Part shown: piece after piece, positions 25,266 through 36,144 of the stretch
How positions within the stretch are numbered: the stretch's first letter is position 1
Layout of the letters: each line of letters starts with the position of its first letter
Assembly (NCBI RefSeq): GCF_000620785.1
Contig: NZ_JIAI01000004.1
Location: 372,001-436,000 of the forward strand
Direction of reading: 5' to 3'
Length of the DNA: 64,000 nucleotides
From: Actinospineispora acaciae DSM 45401
GTDB taxonomy: Bacteria > Actinomycetota > Actinomycetes > Mycobacteriales > Pseudonocardiaceae
Translations under genes and position numbers: made by a program
The notes under the pieces: model-generated
Told to the model about the DNA's origin: nothing
The model's input: the letters and a program-made list of their open reading frames with translations, nothing else
Database searches by the model: none

Positions 25266-28172
25266 ATGCCAGGGGAGGTAGTGGCGCTGCTGGGCGCGCT
25301 CGCCGTGTTGGTCTTCCACGCCGGCGACGGCCGGATGCTGTTCATCGCCCGCTTCCGGACGTTCGGGTTCGGGGTGGGCTTGCTCACCTATGCGCTGGCG
25401 GCCGGACCGGCGCTCGCCCCTCGGCCCGGCCTGGAGTGGGTCTCGACAGCGACGCATGCCGCGTTCGTCCTCGCCGGGGCCGGTGCGCTGTGGCGACAGA
25501 ATCAGCACTCGCGACAGCGACGCTCCAACGCCAACTACGATCCGGACGCCGCCTCCGAATGGATCGTCGAAGGCCGGATACTGCTGCGCAGGTTCCTCGC
25601 CAGGGACGACTTGGAGGCCCTGGAGCAGGCCGTGGAGATATTCCGGCGCGCGGCCCGCGCCACGGTCAGCCACTCGTCCCACCTCACCCATGTGGCCTCC
25701 CTGCTGACGGCGTTGCACGCGCGTTACGAGCGGCTGCGCCGCCTCGACGACCTCGACGAGGCCATCGACATCGGCCGTGAGATCGCCCGAACCGGGTACC
25801 GCGGCGGCGCGAGGCGCGCGCTCGTGCTGTCCTTGCTGAGCGCCTCGCTACGGCTTCGCTACGACCATGTCGGCGGCGCCGGAGACCTCGCCGAGGCCGG
25901 CGCGGCGTGCCGGACAGCGGTTCGGCTCGTGCCGTTCAGAAGCCGCCACTTTCCGGCCTGCAGCCACGAGTTCGCCTCGGCGCTCCAGAGCGAGTACGCG
26001 CTCACCCAGGAGCGACGGTTGCTCGACCTTGCCATCGGGCACATCCAGCGGAGCCTTCGATCGGCACGCAGGCGCGGCTCGGCGCGACCGGTGGACCTGA
26101 CAACCCTGTGCGCCTTACTCGCCGAACGGGGAAGAAGCACCGGGAGCCTGCGGGACCTCGGGGAAGCCATCGACGCGGGCCGGCTCGCGCTGCAGCGGGT
26201 GCCGCCGACCGACCGCCTCTTCCAGTCCTGCCAGAACGCCCTCGCCCTCGCGCTCCGCACCCGCTTCGAGCTCCGCGACCGGACGGCCGGCCCGGAGACG
26301 GCCGAAAAACACCGGTACGAGCTCCGGCCCCGGGTCGGAGACCTCGACGAGGCGATTCGCCTCGCGCACCGCGCGACCGAGTCCGTGTCCCCGGACGCGC
26401 CGCAAGGCGCCGACCACCGGCTCAACCTCGCCCTGGCCCTGCACAGCAGGTACCGGTACGAGCGGGCGCATGCCGATGACGGCCACCAGGCCGAGCGGAC
26501 GCTCGGCTGGGCGCTGGAGGCGGCCCGCGACGCCGCGAACCATGCGCTGGCCGACGCCCCCACCCGGGTCAGGGCCGGCCTCGCCTGGAGCGACATCGCC
26601 GCATCGAGTGGCCGGCACACGGAGGCCGTGACGGCGTTCGAGGGTGTGATCGGGTTGCTGCCCAGGATCGCCTCGCTCGAGCTTGGGCGGGAGGACCAGG
26701 AGGTTCGCCTGGGCCAGTGGACCGGCATCGCCACCAGGGCCGCGGCCTGCGCCCTCAGCGCGGGGCAGCCGGAGAAGGCGCTGGTGCTGCTGGAACAGGG
26801 GCGCGGCGTGCTGCTGTCACGTGCCCTCGACGTCCGCGCCGACCTCACGAAGCTGCAGGCCAGAAACCCGACGCTGGCGGCGGAGTTCGACGAGCTGCGA
26901 GAGTCGCTCAGCACGGCCTACACCTTGTCGGCGGGGTTCGAAGGCGAGCTCGGGTGGGCTGACGGCGGGACGAGCGCCGAGCCCGCACCCGACGTCGACG
27001 ACCGGGCGCGGCGGATCCGGCGCGCTCAGGTCGAGCGCTGGGAACACCTGTTGGAGCGGATCCGAGCCGAGGACGGGTTCAGCGACTTCGCCACGACACC
27101 GAGCCTGGAGCGGATCCTCGCGCAGGGGGCGGACGGGCCGGTGGTGTACCTCAACGTCAGCGAGGACCGTGCCGACGCGATCATCGTGAGACCGGACGGG
27201 GTGATCACGCGGCCGTTGCCCATCACCCTGCGCGAGGTCGCCGACCGCACGCGCGAGCTCCAGCTCGCAGTGGGCCTCGATCGCATCCTCGACCCCTCCG
27301 GACGGGAAGCCGTATACGACGTGCTGGCCTGGCTATGGAAATACGTGGTCGATCCGGTGCTGAAGGTCGCGGGCCTACCGGAGCCGGATCCCGAGGGCGC
27401 GCCGCCGAGGGTGTGGTGGATCCCCACCGGGGCGTTGACCATGCTCCCCATCCATGCCGCCGGGCTGCATGCCGAGAAAGGCGATTCCCTGCTGGACCGC
27501 GCCGTCTCCTCGTACGCTCCGACCATCCGCGCGCTCGCCGCGGTGCGGGAACGCCGTGCCGCCCGCACCGCCCCACGTCCACTGGTCATCGCGATGTCAC
27601 GGACGCCCGGCGAGGACCCTCTGGAGAACGCCAAGGCGGAGGCCGAGATGGTGTGCCGCCTCTTTCCGGACTCCACGCAGCTGGAGAACGAGCGGGCGAC
27701 CAGGCAACGGACGCTCGACGAGCTGCAGCGCCACACGTGGGTGCATTTCGCCTGCCATGGGGTGATCGATCCGGACATCCCGTCCCGAAGTCGGCTGCTG
27801 CTGCACGACCACCAAGCGAGACCGCTCACCACGGCCGACGTCTCACGCCTCGACCTGGCGGAACCGGCCGTGGCCTACCTCTCCTCGTGCGAGACCGCCC
27901 GGACCGGGTCACGGCACGCTGATGAGGCGATCCACCTCGCGTCCGCGTTCCAGCTGGCCGGCTTCCCCGACGTCATCGCGACCCTCTGGAAGATCCCCGA
28001 CCTGGCGGCGCGCGAGTTCGCCAGGAACACCTACTCGGCGCTCGACCACGCGATCCGGTCCGACACCGCGCTGAACGCGGCCCGCGCGGTGCACGAGGCG
28101 GCGCGCCGGGCCCGCACCGACTACCCCAACCTCCCTGGCCTCTGGGCCGGCTACGTACACATGGGCCGCTGA
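25266..28172 (+). CDS. Membrane-anchored TPR-CHAT (caspase-like) protease
   Basis: This 968-residue protein has three parts. Residues ~5-78 hold three hydrophobic helices (VVALLGALAVLVFHAG, VGLLTYALAAGPAL, ATHAAFVLAGAGALW). A long TPR-like array of about 580 residues follows (repeats such as LDEAIDIGREIARTGYRGGA, LGEAIDAGRLALQRVPPTDR, LDEAIRLAHRATESVSP). The C-terminal CHAT peptidase domain (~640-968) has the catalytic dyad His831 in HFACHG and Cys875 in YLSSCETA, both intact, and ends GLWAGYVHMG. CHAT proteases are caspase-like effectors, usually soluble and triggered by partner proteins; N-terminal membrane anchoring is unusual. It is the last gene of a tight operon with one membrane and two helical proteins. 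The targets are unknown; activation-induced cleavage of a host protein is an inference from known CHAT systems. Confidence 0.88.
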   Translation: MPGEVVALLGALAVLVFHAGDGRMLFIARFRTFGFGVGLLTYALAAGPALAPRPGLEWVSTATHAAFVLAGAGALWRQNQHSRQRRSNANYDPDAASEWIVEGRILLRRFLARDDLEALEQAVEIFRRAARATVSHSSHLTHVASLLTALHARYERLRRLDDLDEAIDIGREIARTGYRGGARRALVLSLLSASLRLRYDHVGGAGDLAEAGAACRTAVRLVPFRSRHFPACSHEFASALQSEYALTQERRLLDLAIGHIQRSLRSARRRGSARPVDLTTLCALLAERGRSTGSLRDLGEAIDAGRLALQRVPPTDRLFQSCQNALALALRTRFELRDRTAGPETAEKHRYELRPRVGDLDEAIRLAHRATESVSPDAPQGADHRLNLALALHSRYRYERAHADDGHQAERTLGWALEAARDAANHALADAPTRVRAGLAWSDIAASSGRHTEAVTAFEGVIGLLPRIASLELGREDQEVRLGQWTGIATRAAACALSAGQPEKALVLLEQGRGVLLSRALDVRADLTKLQARNPTLAAEFDELRESLSTAYTLSAGFEGELGWADGGTSAEPAPDVDDRARRIRRAQVERWEHLLERIRAEDGFSDFATTPSLERILAQGADGPVVYLNVSEDRADAIIVRPDGVITRPLPITLREVADRTRELQLAVGLDRILDPSGREAVYDVLAWLWKYVVDPVLKVAGLPEPDPEGAPPRVWWIPTGALTMLPIHAAGLHAEKGDSLLDRAVSSYAPTIRALAAVRERRAARTAPRPLVIAMSRTPGEDPLENAKAEAEMVCRLFPDSTQLENERATRQRTLDELQRHTWVHFACHGVIDPDIPSRSRLLLHDHQARPLTTADVSRLDLAEPAVAYLSSCETARTGSRHADEAIHLASAFQLAGFPDVIATLWKIPDLAAREFARNTYSALDHAIRSDTALNAARAVHEAARRARTDYPNLPGLWAGYVHMGR

Positions 28173-28193
28173 TCGCCGGGCGATGCCGGGCGC

Positions 28194-29681
<1,488 letters not shown>

Positions 29682-29708
29682 CCGCCCACCCCGTTTCCCC
29701 TGGTCAGA

Positions 29709-29756
29709 ACCCGTGAGTGGTTAGCGTTGTCATAGCAACGTTTTCCACTCACGGGT
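29709..29756. repeat. 48-nt hairpin repeat, copy 1
   Basis: The outer arms ACCCGTGAGTGG and CCACTCACGGGT enclose an inner GCGTTG-TCATAG-CAACGT hairpin. It matches the reverse complement of 41569-41616 at 45 of 48 positions. Its right end overlaps the TAA stop codon (29756-29758) of the IclR gene on the minus strand. Confidence 0.75.
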
Positions 29757-30520
29757 TACGTCTCCTCCCGCAGCGCCGACGAGATCTCCCGGCCGGCGGC
29801 GATGAGCTCGGCGGTCAGCTTGGGGCGGGGTTCGCCGCCGGCGCCGAACAGGTGCTCGACCGGGCCCTCGATGCCCAGCGCGGCCACCGCCAGCCCGCCA
29901 GGGCCGCGCAGCGCCACCGCCACCCCGCCGGCGCCCGGTTCGTACTCGCCCACGTCGGTGGCGTAGCCGCGGCGGCGGGTGACGTCCAGGTGCGCCTGCA
30001 GCGCGGGCACGCTCGCGCAGGTGCGGCCGGTGTAGGGGTGCAGGTCCAGGTCGCGGTGCGCGGGGGTGGCGACCGGCACGAACGCGAGCAGGCACTTGCC
30101 CAGCGCGGTGGCGTGCAGCGGCTCGTGCTCGCCGATGCGCAGCCGCTGCGGCGAGCCGTCCGGGCGGAACACGTGGTGCACCAGGCTCGCGGTGGACCCG
30201 GCCGGCACGCCCACGTACACCGCGCAGCCGGTGCTGCCGGCCAGCGCGTCGGCCCAGTTCATCGCGTGCGCCCGCAGGTCGTGGTGATCCCAGCCCTCGG
30301 CGCCCAGGGTGCGCAGCCCGGAGCCGACCAGGTACTGCGCGGTGTCCCGGTCCTGCGCGACGAAGCCGACCTCGCGCAGCGTGCGGACGATGCCGTGCGC
30401 GGTGGCCCTGGGCAGGCCCAGCGCGGCGGCCAGCTCGCCGAGCGCCAGCGGGCGGCCGGCACCGGCGAGCAGCCGCAGCATCGCGGCCGCCCGCTCGACC
30501 GACTGAATGGACCCGGGCAT
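29756..30520 (-). CDS. IclR-family regulator of glycerol genes
   Basis: This 254-residue regulator has an N-terminal winged helix (QSVERAAAMLRLLAGAGRPL, LGELAAALGLPRATAHGIVR) and a C-terminal GAF-like IclR effector domain (EPLHATALGKCLLAF, GYATDVGEYEPGAGGVAVAL). It sits between glpK copy 1 and the divergent glpFKD operon, the usual position of the glycerol-responsive IclR regulator (GylR type) in actinomycetes, so it is inferred to control both. ATG 30520 gives the standard IclR N-terminus; longer in-frame starts run into the glpF promoter region. Confidence 0.9.
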   Translation of the reverse strand: MPGSIQSVERAAAMLRLLAGAGRPLALGELAAALGLPRATAHGIVRTLREVGFVAQDRDTAQYLVGSGLRTLGAEGWDHHDLRAHAMNWADALAGSTGCAVYVGVPAGSTASLVHHVFRPDGSPQRLRIGEHEPLHATALGKCLLAFVPVATPAHRDLDLHPYTGRTCASVPALQAHLDVTRRRGYATDVGEYEPGAGGVAVALRGPGGLAVAALGIEGPVEHLFGAGGEPRPKLTAELIAAGREISSALREET

Positions 30521-30651
30521 CCGACGCAGCGTAGTCCGGATTGTGACCCGGTCGGGGTGTTTGTTCGGCAATGTCGAATGAACGCCGTTGCCGAGGTCAC
30601 AGTCCGTTTCTAGCGTCACGGCCAACAGGAGCGACGGAGCTCGGAGGAGAG

Positions 30652-31461
30652 ATGCGCAATTCCTACTACGGCGAGCTCATAGCCGAGTTCGCCGGAACCA
30701 TGATCCTGATCTTGTTCGGCTGCGGCGTGGTGGCCCAGGTGGTGACCACGCCGGACGGCAGCCTCGGCGGGCACGATGCGATCGCCTGGTCCTGGGGCTT
30801 CGGGGTGACGTTCGGCGTCTTCGTGGCCGGCCGGATCAGCGGCGCCCACCTCAACCCGGCGGTGACCGTGGCGCTGGCCGCGTACCAGGGCTTCCCCTGG
30901 CGCAAGGTGCTGCCGTACTCGCTGGCCCAGACCGCCGGCGCGTTCGTGGCCGCGCTGCTGGTGCGCGCCAACTACGCCGACCTGCTGGCGAAGTACGACC
31001 CCGGGCACACGGTGAAGTCGCAGTTCGTGTTCTCCACGCTGCCGGGCAACGGCGCCGAGGGCATCAGCATCGGCACCGCCTTCCTGGACCAGGTGATCGG
31101 CACCGCGATCCTGGTCTTCGTGATCTTCGCGCTGGTCAACGCCAGGAACAACCCGCCGCTGGCCAACCTCGCCCCGGTGGCGATCGGGTTCCTGGTGGTG
31201 GCGATCGGCATGGCGTTCGGGGCGAACGCCGGGTATGCGATCAACCCGGCACGCGACTTCGGCCCCCGGCTGGCCTCGTTCATCACGGGGTACTCGACGG
31301 CCTGGGTGGACCAACACGGCCAGCTCTACTTCTGGTTGCCGATCGTGGCGCCCATCATCGGTGGCCTGGTCGGCGGCGGGCTGTTCCAGCTATTGATCAA
31401 CCGCAACCTGCCCGCCGACGAGGAAACGCCCACCCCGGTGGGCCGCGACATCCCCCAGTGA
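30652..31461 (+). CDS. glpF: Glycerol uptake facilitator (aquaglyceroporin)
   Basis: This 269-residue MIP-family channel has both NPA boxes: HLNPAVT (Asn68-Pro69-Ala70) and AINPARDFGPR, where Asp after NPAR marks the glycerol-conducting GlpF subgroup rather than water-only aquaporins. There are six membrane helices plus two half helices. GGAGGAGAG precedes ATG 30652. It is the first gene of glpFKD, and the IclR gene is divergent 131 bp upstream. It lets glycerol equilibrate across the membrane, with trapping by the kinase encoded next. Confidence 0.95.
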   Translation: MRNSYYGELIAEFAGTMILILFGCGVVAQVVTTPDGSLGGHDAIAWSWGFGVTFGVFVAGRISGAHLNPAVTVALAAYQGFPWRKVLPYSLAQTAGAFVAALLVRANYADLLAKYDPGHTVKSQFVFSTLPGNGAEGISIGTAFLDQVIGTAILVFVIFALVNARNNPPLANLAPVAIGFLVVAIGMAFGANAGYAINPARDFGPRLASFITGYSTAWVDQHGQLYFWLPIVAPIIGGLVGGGLFQLLINRNLPADEETPTPVGRDIPQ

Positions 31462-31478
31462 ACCCATAGGAGTGGATC

Positions 31479-32996
31479 ATGGCCGATTTCGTCGGCGCCG
31501 TTGACCAGGGCACGACCAGCACCAGATTCATGATCTTCGACCACGGCGGCAACGAGGTCGGCCGCCACCAGCTCGAACACGAGCAGATCCTGCCCAGGGC
31601 GGGCTGGGTCGAGCACAACCCGGTGGAGATCTGGGAACGGACCTCCGCGGTGTGCCAGACCGCGCTAAACAAGACCGGGCTGTCCGCGTCCGACCTCGCC
31701 GCGCTGGGCATCACGAACCAGCGCGAGACCACGGTGGTCTGGGACAAGCGCAACGGCCGCCCGTTCTACAACGCGATCGTCTGGCAGGACACCCGCACCG
31801 ACCGGATCGCCACCGCGCTGGAGCGCGACGGTCGGGGTGACGTCATCCGGCGCAAGGCCGGGCTGCCGCCGGCCACGTACTTCTCCGGCGGCAAGATCCA
31901 GTGGATCCTGGAGAACGTCGACGGTGCGCGGGAGGCCGCCGAGCGCGGCGACGCCCTGTTCGGCAACACCGACACCTGGCTGCTGTGGAACCTCACCGGC
32001 GGCACCGACGGCGGCGTGCACGTCACCGACGTGACCAACGCCAGCCGCACCATGCTGATGAACCTGGAGACCCTCGACTGGGACGACGAGCTGCTCGGGT
32101 TCTTCAACATCCCTCGGCAGATGCTTCCTGAGATCCGTTCGTCCAGCTCGCCCGACCCGTACGGGACGACGCTGGTCCGAGGCCCGCTGGCCGGCGAGGT
32201 ACCGCTGACCGGCGACCTGGGCGACCAGCAGGCGGCCACCGTGGGCCAGGTCTGCTTCGCACCCGGCGAGGCCAAGAACACCTACGGCACCGGCAACTTC
32301 ATGCTGCTCAACACCGGCACCGAGCTGGTGCACTCGAAGGCGGGGCTGCTCACCACGGCGTGCTACAAGTTCGGCGACGAGCCGGTGGTCTACGCCCTGG
32401 AGGGCTCGATCGCGGTGACCGGCTCGGCCGTGCAGTGGCTGCGCGACCAGCTCGGCATCATCTCCGGCGCCGCGCAGTCCGAGGCGCTGGCCCGGCAGGT
32501 GGAGGACAACGGCGGGGTCTACTTCGTGCCGGCGTTCTCCGGGCTGTTCGCGCCGTACTGGCGCTCGGACGCGCGCGGCGCGATCGTCGGGCTGTCCCGG
32601 TTCAACACCAACGCGCACCTGGCCAGGGCCACCCTGGAGGCGATCTGCTACCAGAGCAGGGACGTGGCCGAGGCGATGGAGAAGGACTCCGGGGTGCACC
32701 TGGACGTGCTCAAGGTCGACGGCGGCGTGACGTCCAACGACCTGTGCATGCAGATCCAGGCCGACGTGCTGGGCGTCCCGGTGAGCCGGCCGGTGGTGGC
32801 AGAGACCACCGCGCTGGGCGCCGCCTACGCGGCCGGGCTCGCGGTGGGTTTCTGGACGTCCACCGACGAGCTGCGGGCGAACTGGAACGAGGCGCACCGC
32901 TGGACCCCGAAGTGGACCGAGGAGCAGCGCGCCGAGGGGTACGCGAACTGGCGCAAGGCCGTCGAGCGGACGCTGAACTGGGTGGACGTCGGCTGA
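31479..32996 (+). CDS. glpK: Glycerol kinase, copy 2
   Basis: This 505-residue FGGY kinase has GAVDQGTTSTRFMIFDHGG, ALGITNQRETTVVWDKRNG, NAIVWQDTRTDRI, TGDLGDQQAATVGQ and VDGGVTSNDLCMQIQADVLG. It sits 17 bp after glpF and 1 bp before glpD, which marks it as the main glycerol-induced kinase. Compared with copy 1 it has small insertions (for example LTGGTDGGVHVTD), so the copies are not simple duplicates. Confidence 0.95.
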   Translation: MADFVGAVDQGTTSTRFMIFDHGGNEVGRHQLEHEQILPRAGWVEHNPVEIWERTSAVCQTALNKTGLSASDLAALGITNQRETTVVWDKRNGRPFYNAIVWQDTRTDRIATALERDGRGDVIRRKAGLPPATYFSGGKIQWILENVDGAREAAERGDALFGNTDTWLLWNLTGGTDGGVHVTDVTNASRTMLMNLETLDWDDELLGFFNIPRQMLPEIRSSSSPDPYGTTLVRGPLAGEVPLTGDLGDQQAATVGQVCFAPGEAKNTYGTGNFMLLNTGTELVHSKAGLLTTACYKFGDEPVVYALEGSIAVTGSAVQWLRDQLGIISGAAQSEALARQVEDNGGVYFVPAFSGLFAPYWRSDARGAIVGLSRFNTNAHLARATLEAICYQSRDVAEAMEKDSGVHLDVLKVDGGVTSNDLCMQIQADVLGVPVSRPVVAETTALGAAYAAGLAVGFWTSTDELRANWNEAHRWTPKWTEEQRAEGYANWRKAVERTLNWVDVG

Positions 32997-32997
32997 C

Positions 32998-34719
32998 ATG
33001 ACGGCTGTCGCGCTCTCCCCCGGGGCGCGCGCCGACGCGCTGGACGCGCTCGGCTCGGGGGAGCTGGACGTGCTGGTGATCGGCGGCGGGGTGGTCGGCG
33101 CCGGCTGCGCGCTGGACGCCGCCACCCGCGGGTTGTCCGTCGGGCTGGTGGAGGCCCGCGACCTCGCCGCCGGCACCTCCAGCCGGTCCAGCAAGCTCAT
33201 CCACGGCGGCCTGCGCTACCTGGAGATGCTGGACTTCCGGCTGGTCACCGAGGCGCTGCGGGAGCGAGGGCTGCTGGTCACCCGGCTGGCGCCGCACCTG
33301 GTGCGCCCGGTGCCGTTCCTCTACCCGCTGCGCCACCGGGTCTGGGAGCGGGCCTACGCGGGCGCGGGCGTGACGCTCTACGACGCGCTGGGGCCGCTGG
33401 CCGGGCAGGCGCGCGGGCTGCCGCACCACCGGCACCTGACCAGAAGGGGGGCGCGCCGGCTGGCGCCGTCGCTACGAAAGGACGCGCTGGTCGGCGCGCT
33501 GCAGTACTACGACGCGCAGGTCGACGACGCCAGGTACACGCTGTTCCTGGCCCGCACGGCGGCGGCCTACGGCGCTCGGGTGGCCACCCGGGCCAGGGTG
33601 GTCGGCCTGCTGCGCGAGGGCGGTCGGGTGACCGGCGCCGAGCTGGTCGACCTGGAGAGCGGGCGGACGGTTCGGGCCCGGGCTCGGGTCGTGATCAACG
33701 CGACGGGCGTGTGGACCGACGAGACGCAGGCGCTGGCCGGCGAGCGCGGGCGGATCCGGGTGCGGCCCAGCAAGGGCGTGCACCTCGTGGTGCCGCGCGA
33801 CCGGATCGTCTCGGACACCGGGCTGATCCTGCGCACCGAGAAGTCCGTGCTGTTCGTCATCCCGTGGAACCGGCACTGGATCATCGGCACCACCGACACG
33901 GACTGGACGCTGCACAAGGCGCACCCGGCCGCCAGCGCGAGCGACATCGACTACCTGCTCTCGCACGTCAACGAGGTGCTGACCGAGCCGCTGAGCCGCG
34001 ACGACGTGGTGGGCGTCTACGCCGGCCTTCGCCCGCTGCTGTCCGGGGTGTCCGCTGACACCACCAAGCTGGCCAGGGAACACGCGGTGGTCACCCCGAT
34101 GCCCGGACTGGTCGTGGTGGCCGGCGGGAAGTACACCACGTACCGGGTGATGGCCCGCGACGCCGTGCAGGCCGCCGTGCACGAGCTCGGTCACTTCAGC
34201 CGGGCCGAGGTGCCGCCGTCGTGCACCGAGGACGTGCCGCTGCTCGGCGCGGACGGCTTCGCCGCGGTACGCAACAGGTCGGCCGCCCTGGCCGCGCGCT
34301 CCGGCCTGCACCCGGCCCGGATCGAGCGCCTGCTCGGACGCTACGGCTCGCTCATCGACGAGCCGCTCGCGATGGTCGCCGCCGACCCGTCGCTCGGTCG
34401 CCCGCTGGCCGGCGCGCCCGACTACCTGCGCGTCGAGATCGTGTACGCCGCCACCCACGAGGGCGCCCGCCACCTCGACGACGTCCTCACCCGCCGCACC
34501 CGGATCTCGATCGAGACGTTCCACCGCGGCCTGGACGCCTGCGAGGAGGCCGCCGACCTGCTGGCCCCCGTGCTCGGCTGGACCCCTGCCCAGCGCGCCC
34601 GCGAGGTCCAGCACTACCGCGCGCGCGTGGCCGCCGAACGCGAAAGCCAACGGATGCCCGACGACACCACCGCCGACGCCGCCCGAATGGCCGCCCCCGA
34701 CGAGGTCCCCGTCGCCTAG
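32998..34719 (+). CDS. glpD: Glycerol-3-phosphate dehydrogenase, FAD-dependent, aerobic
   Basis: This 573-residue enzyme oxidises sn-glycerol 3-phosphate to dihydroxyacetone phosphate, passing electrons to quinone at the membrane. The FAD-binding N-terminus is clear (VLVIGGGVVGAGCALDAATR), followed by SSRSSKLIHGGLRYLE, the substrate-region RPSKGVHLVVPRDRI and VAGGKYTTYRVMARDAV. The C-terminal DAO_C domain (~400-530) includes VEIVYAATHEGARHLDDVL. It completes glpFKD, starting 1 bp after the kinase stop. Confidence 0.95.
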   Translation: MTAVALSPGARADALDALGSGELDVLVIGGGVVGAGCALDAATRGLSVGLVEARDLAAGTSSRSSKLIHGGLRYLEMLDFRLVTEALRERGLLVTRLAPHLVRPVPFLYPLRHRVWERAYAGAGVTLYDALGPLAGQARGLPHHRHLTRRGARRLAPSLRKDALVGALQYYDAQVDDARYTLFLARTAAAYGARVATRARVVGLLREGGRVTGAELVDLESGRTVRARARVVINATGVWTDETQALAGERGRIRVRPSKGVHLVVPRDRIVSDTGLILRTEKSVLFVIPWNRHWIIGTTDTDWTLHKAHPAASASDIDYLLSHVNEVLTEPLSRDDVVGVYAGLRPLLSGVSADTTKLAREHAVVTPMPGLVVVAGGKYTTYRVMARDAVQAAVHELGHFSRAEVPPSCTEDVPLLGADGFAAVRNRSAALAARSGLHPARIERLLGRYGSLIDEPLAMVAADPSLGRPLAGAPDYLRVEIVYAATHEGARHLDDVLTRRTRISIETFHRGLDACEEAADLLAPVLGWTPAQRAREVQHYRARVAAERESQRMPDDTTADAARMAAPDEVPVA

Positions 34720-34740
34720 GCGCAACGCCCCAAACCCCCC

Positions 34741-34884
34741 GCGAGTCGGGCGTCCTGGCACACCGAGTCGGGCGTTTCAGCACACCACCGGCACACCACC
34801 GGCACGCTACCGGCACGCCGTCGGCGCCGCCGCGCGTGCATGTGCTGAAACGCGCGACTCACTGTGCTGAGACGCCCGACTCGC
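34741..34884. repeat. Inverted pair of two-unit GAGTCG repeats after glpD
   Basis: A left arm of two units (34741-34784) and a reverse-complement right arm (34841-34884) flank a 56-nt CGGCAC-rich spacer. The arms match at roughly 38 of 44 positions. Each arm is two 22-nt units of the GAGTCGGGCGTTTCAGCACA type also found at 5197-5240. Folded as RNA it would form a long hairpin in the glpD 3' UTR. Confidence 0.7.
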
Positions 34885-34934
34885 GGGGGGGTTTGGCGGG
34901 GGGTTTGGCGGGCGGGTGGGGGTCTCGGACGGGT

Positions 34935-34955
34935 ACATACCGACGGTCGGCAGGT
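34935..34955. promoter_or_regulatory. TetR operator upstream of the regulator (degenerate right half)
   Basis: ACATACC-N7-GGCAGGT, with a central CCGAC-G-GTCGG symmetry. It has the same 7-7-7 layout and the same left half as the site at 36145-36165. A TTAGTAT -10-like box follows directly. Confidence 0.6.
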
Positions 34956-34968
34956 TAGTATCCCTGGT

Positions 34969-35577
34969 GTGACCAGGGCAGCGACGCGGATGTCGCAGCG
35001 GGAGCGGTCCGAGACTACGCAGGGGAAGCTGGTCGCGGCGGCGCGCGAGCTGTTCGCCACGGTCGGCTATCCGGCGACCGCGCTCGGGGCCGTCAGCGAG
35101 AAGGCCGGCGTGACCAAGGGCGCGCTCTACCATCACTATGACGGCAAGCCGGCGCTGTTCCGGGCGGTGTTCGAGGCCGAGCAGCGCGAGCTGGCGCGGA
35201 CCGTGAAGGCGGCGGCCGAGCGCGAACCCGACCCGTGGGACGGGTTCTACGCCGGCTGCCGCGCGTTCTTCGAGGCGTCGCTGGAGCCCGACGTCCAGCG
35301 GATCACGCTGCTGGACGCGCCCTCGGTGCTGGACTGGTCCACGATGCGCGAGATCGAGGGCCGGCACGGGTTCGCGCTGATGTGCGCCGGGCTCACCGAG
35401 GCCATGCGCACCGGCCGGATCGGGCAGCGGCCGGTGGAGCCGCTGGCCCGGATGCTGCACGGGGCGTTGTGCGAGGCCGCCATGTACGTGGCCCGCGCGG
35501 AGGACCAGCAGGCCGCGAACGACCAGGTGCTGCGCGAGCTACGCCGGCTGATGCGCGCGCTCGCCGACCGGGGCTGA
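34969..35577 (+). CDS. TetR-family regulator
   Basis: This 202-residue regulator has a TetR helix-turn-helix at residues ~20-65 (GKLVAAARELFATVGYPATA, LGAVSEKAGVTKGALYHHY). The GTG at 34969 lies close behind a -10-like TTAGTAT, so a leaderless message is possible; ATG 34990 (MSQRERSE) is an alternative start. Its 3' end overlaps the convergent SnoaL-like gene by 39 bp. Matching operators upstream of both genes suggest it represses itself and that neighbour. Confidence 0.9.
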   Translation: MTRAATRMSQRERSETTQGKLVAAARELFATVGYPATALGAVSEKAGVTKGALYHHYDGKPALFRAVFEAEQRELARTVKAAAEREPDPWDGFYAGCRAFFEASLEPDVQRITLLDAPSVLDWSTMREIEGRHGFALMCAGLTEAMRTGRIGQRPVEPLARMLHGALCEAAMYVARAEDQQAANDQVLRELRRLMRALADRG

Positions 35578-36084
35578 CCCGGCCGAGGCGATCCGGGCCA
35601 GGTCGTAGGCGATCACGGACTCCGCGACCCGGCCATCCCGCAGCCGGAACCTGTCGATGCCGTAGAGGTCGAGCGCGCGCCCGCCGACGGTGCCGGTGCC
35701 CTCCCAGCTGATGAACAGCAGCTCGCCCTCGGTGGCGTGCGCGGTCGGCCACAGGTGGATGTCCGGGACCAGCTCGGCCACCCGCGCGACCTGGCCGGCG
35801 TAGGCGTCCGCGCCGCGCAGCGGCCGCTCGAACCCGGGCCAGCGCCCGACGACGTCGTCGTGCAGCAGCGGCCGGCAGGCGTCGTAGCTCGGCGCCGTCC
35901 ACAGCCGGGACCACTCGCCGACGAACCGCGACGCCTGCTCGGCGCTCAACCCGCCCTCGCCGGTCGCCTGGCGAACTCCCGACCCGGCCGTCTCGCGGTA
36001 CCCGTCCGGATGAAACACCGCCTCGACGTCGTGAGGGTCCTTCGCCGCCGCGTTCTCCTTGACGATCCGCGCCGCATCGCTCAT
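35539..36084 (-). CDS. SnoaL/NTF2-like fold protein
   Basis: This 181-residue protein has an NTF2/SnoaL pattern: VGEWSRLWTAPSYDACRPLL, HDDVVGRWPGFERPLRGADA, a LVPDIHLWPTAHATEGELLFI strand pair and GIDRFRLRDGRVAESVIAYD near the C-terminus. Relatives include polyketide cyclases, epoxide hydrolases and many ligand-binding proteins, so catalysis is open. It starts at ATG 36084 and a clear TetR operator lies 61 bp upstream. It overlaps the convergent TetR gene. Confidence 0.78.
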   Translation of the reverse strand: MSDAARIVKENAAAKDPHDVEAVFHPDGYRETAGSGVRQATGEGGLSAEQASRFVGEWSRLWTAPSYDACRPLLHDDVVGRWPGFERPLRGADAYAGQVARVAELVPDIHLWPTAHATEGELLFISWEGTGTVGGRALDLYGIDRFRLRDGRVAESVIAYDLARIASAGSAPVGERAHQPA

Positions 36085-36144
36085 CTGCCGCCTCCCGACC
36101 GGGACGATGACGGCCGACGGCCGCCTCTGACGAGCCTGAACGTA

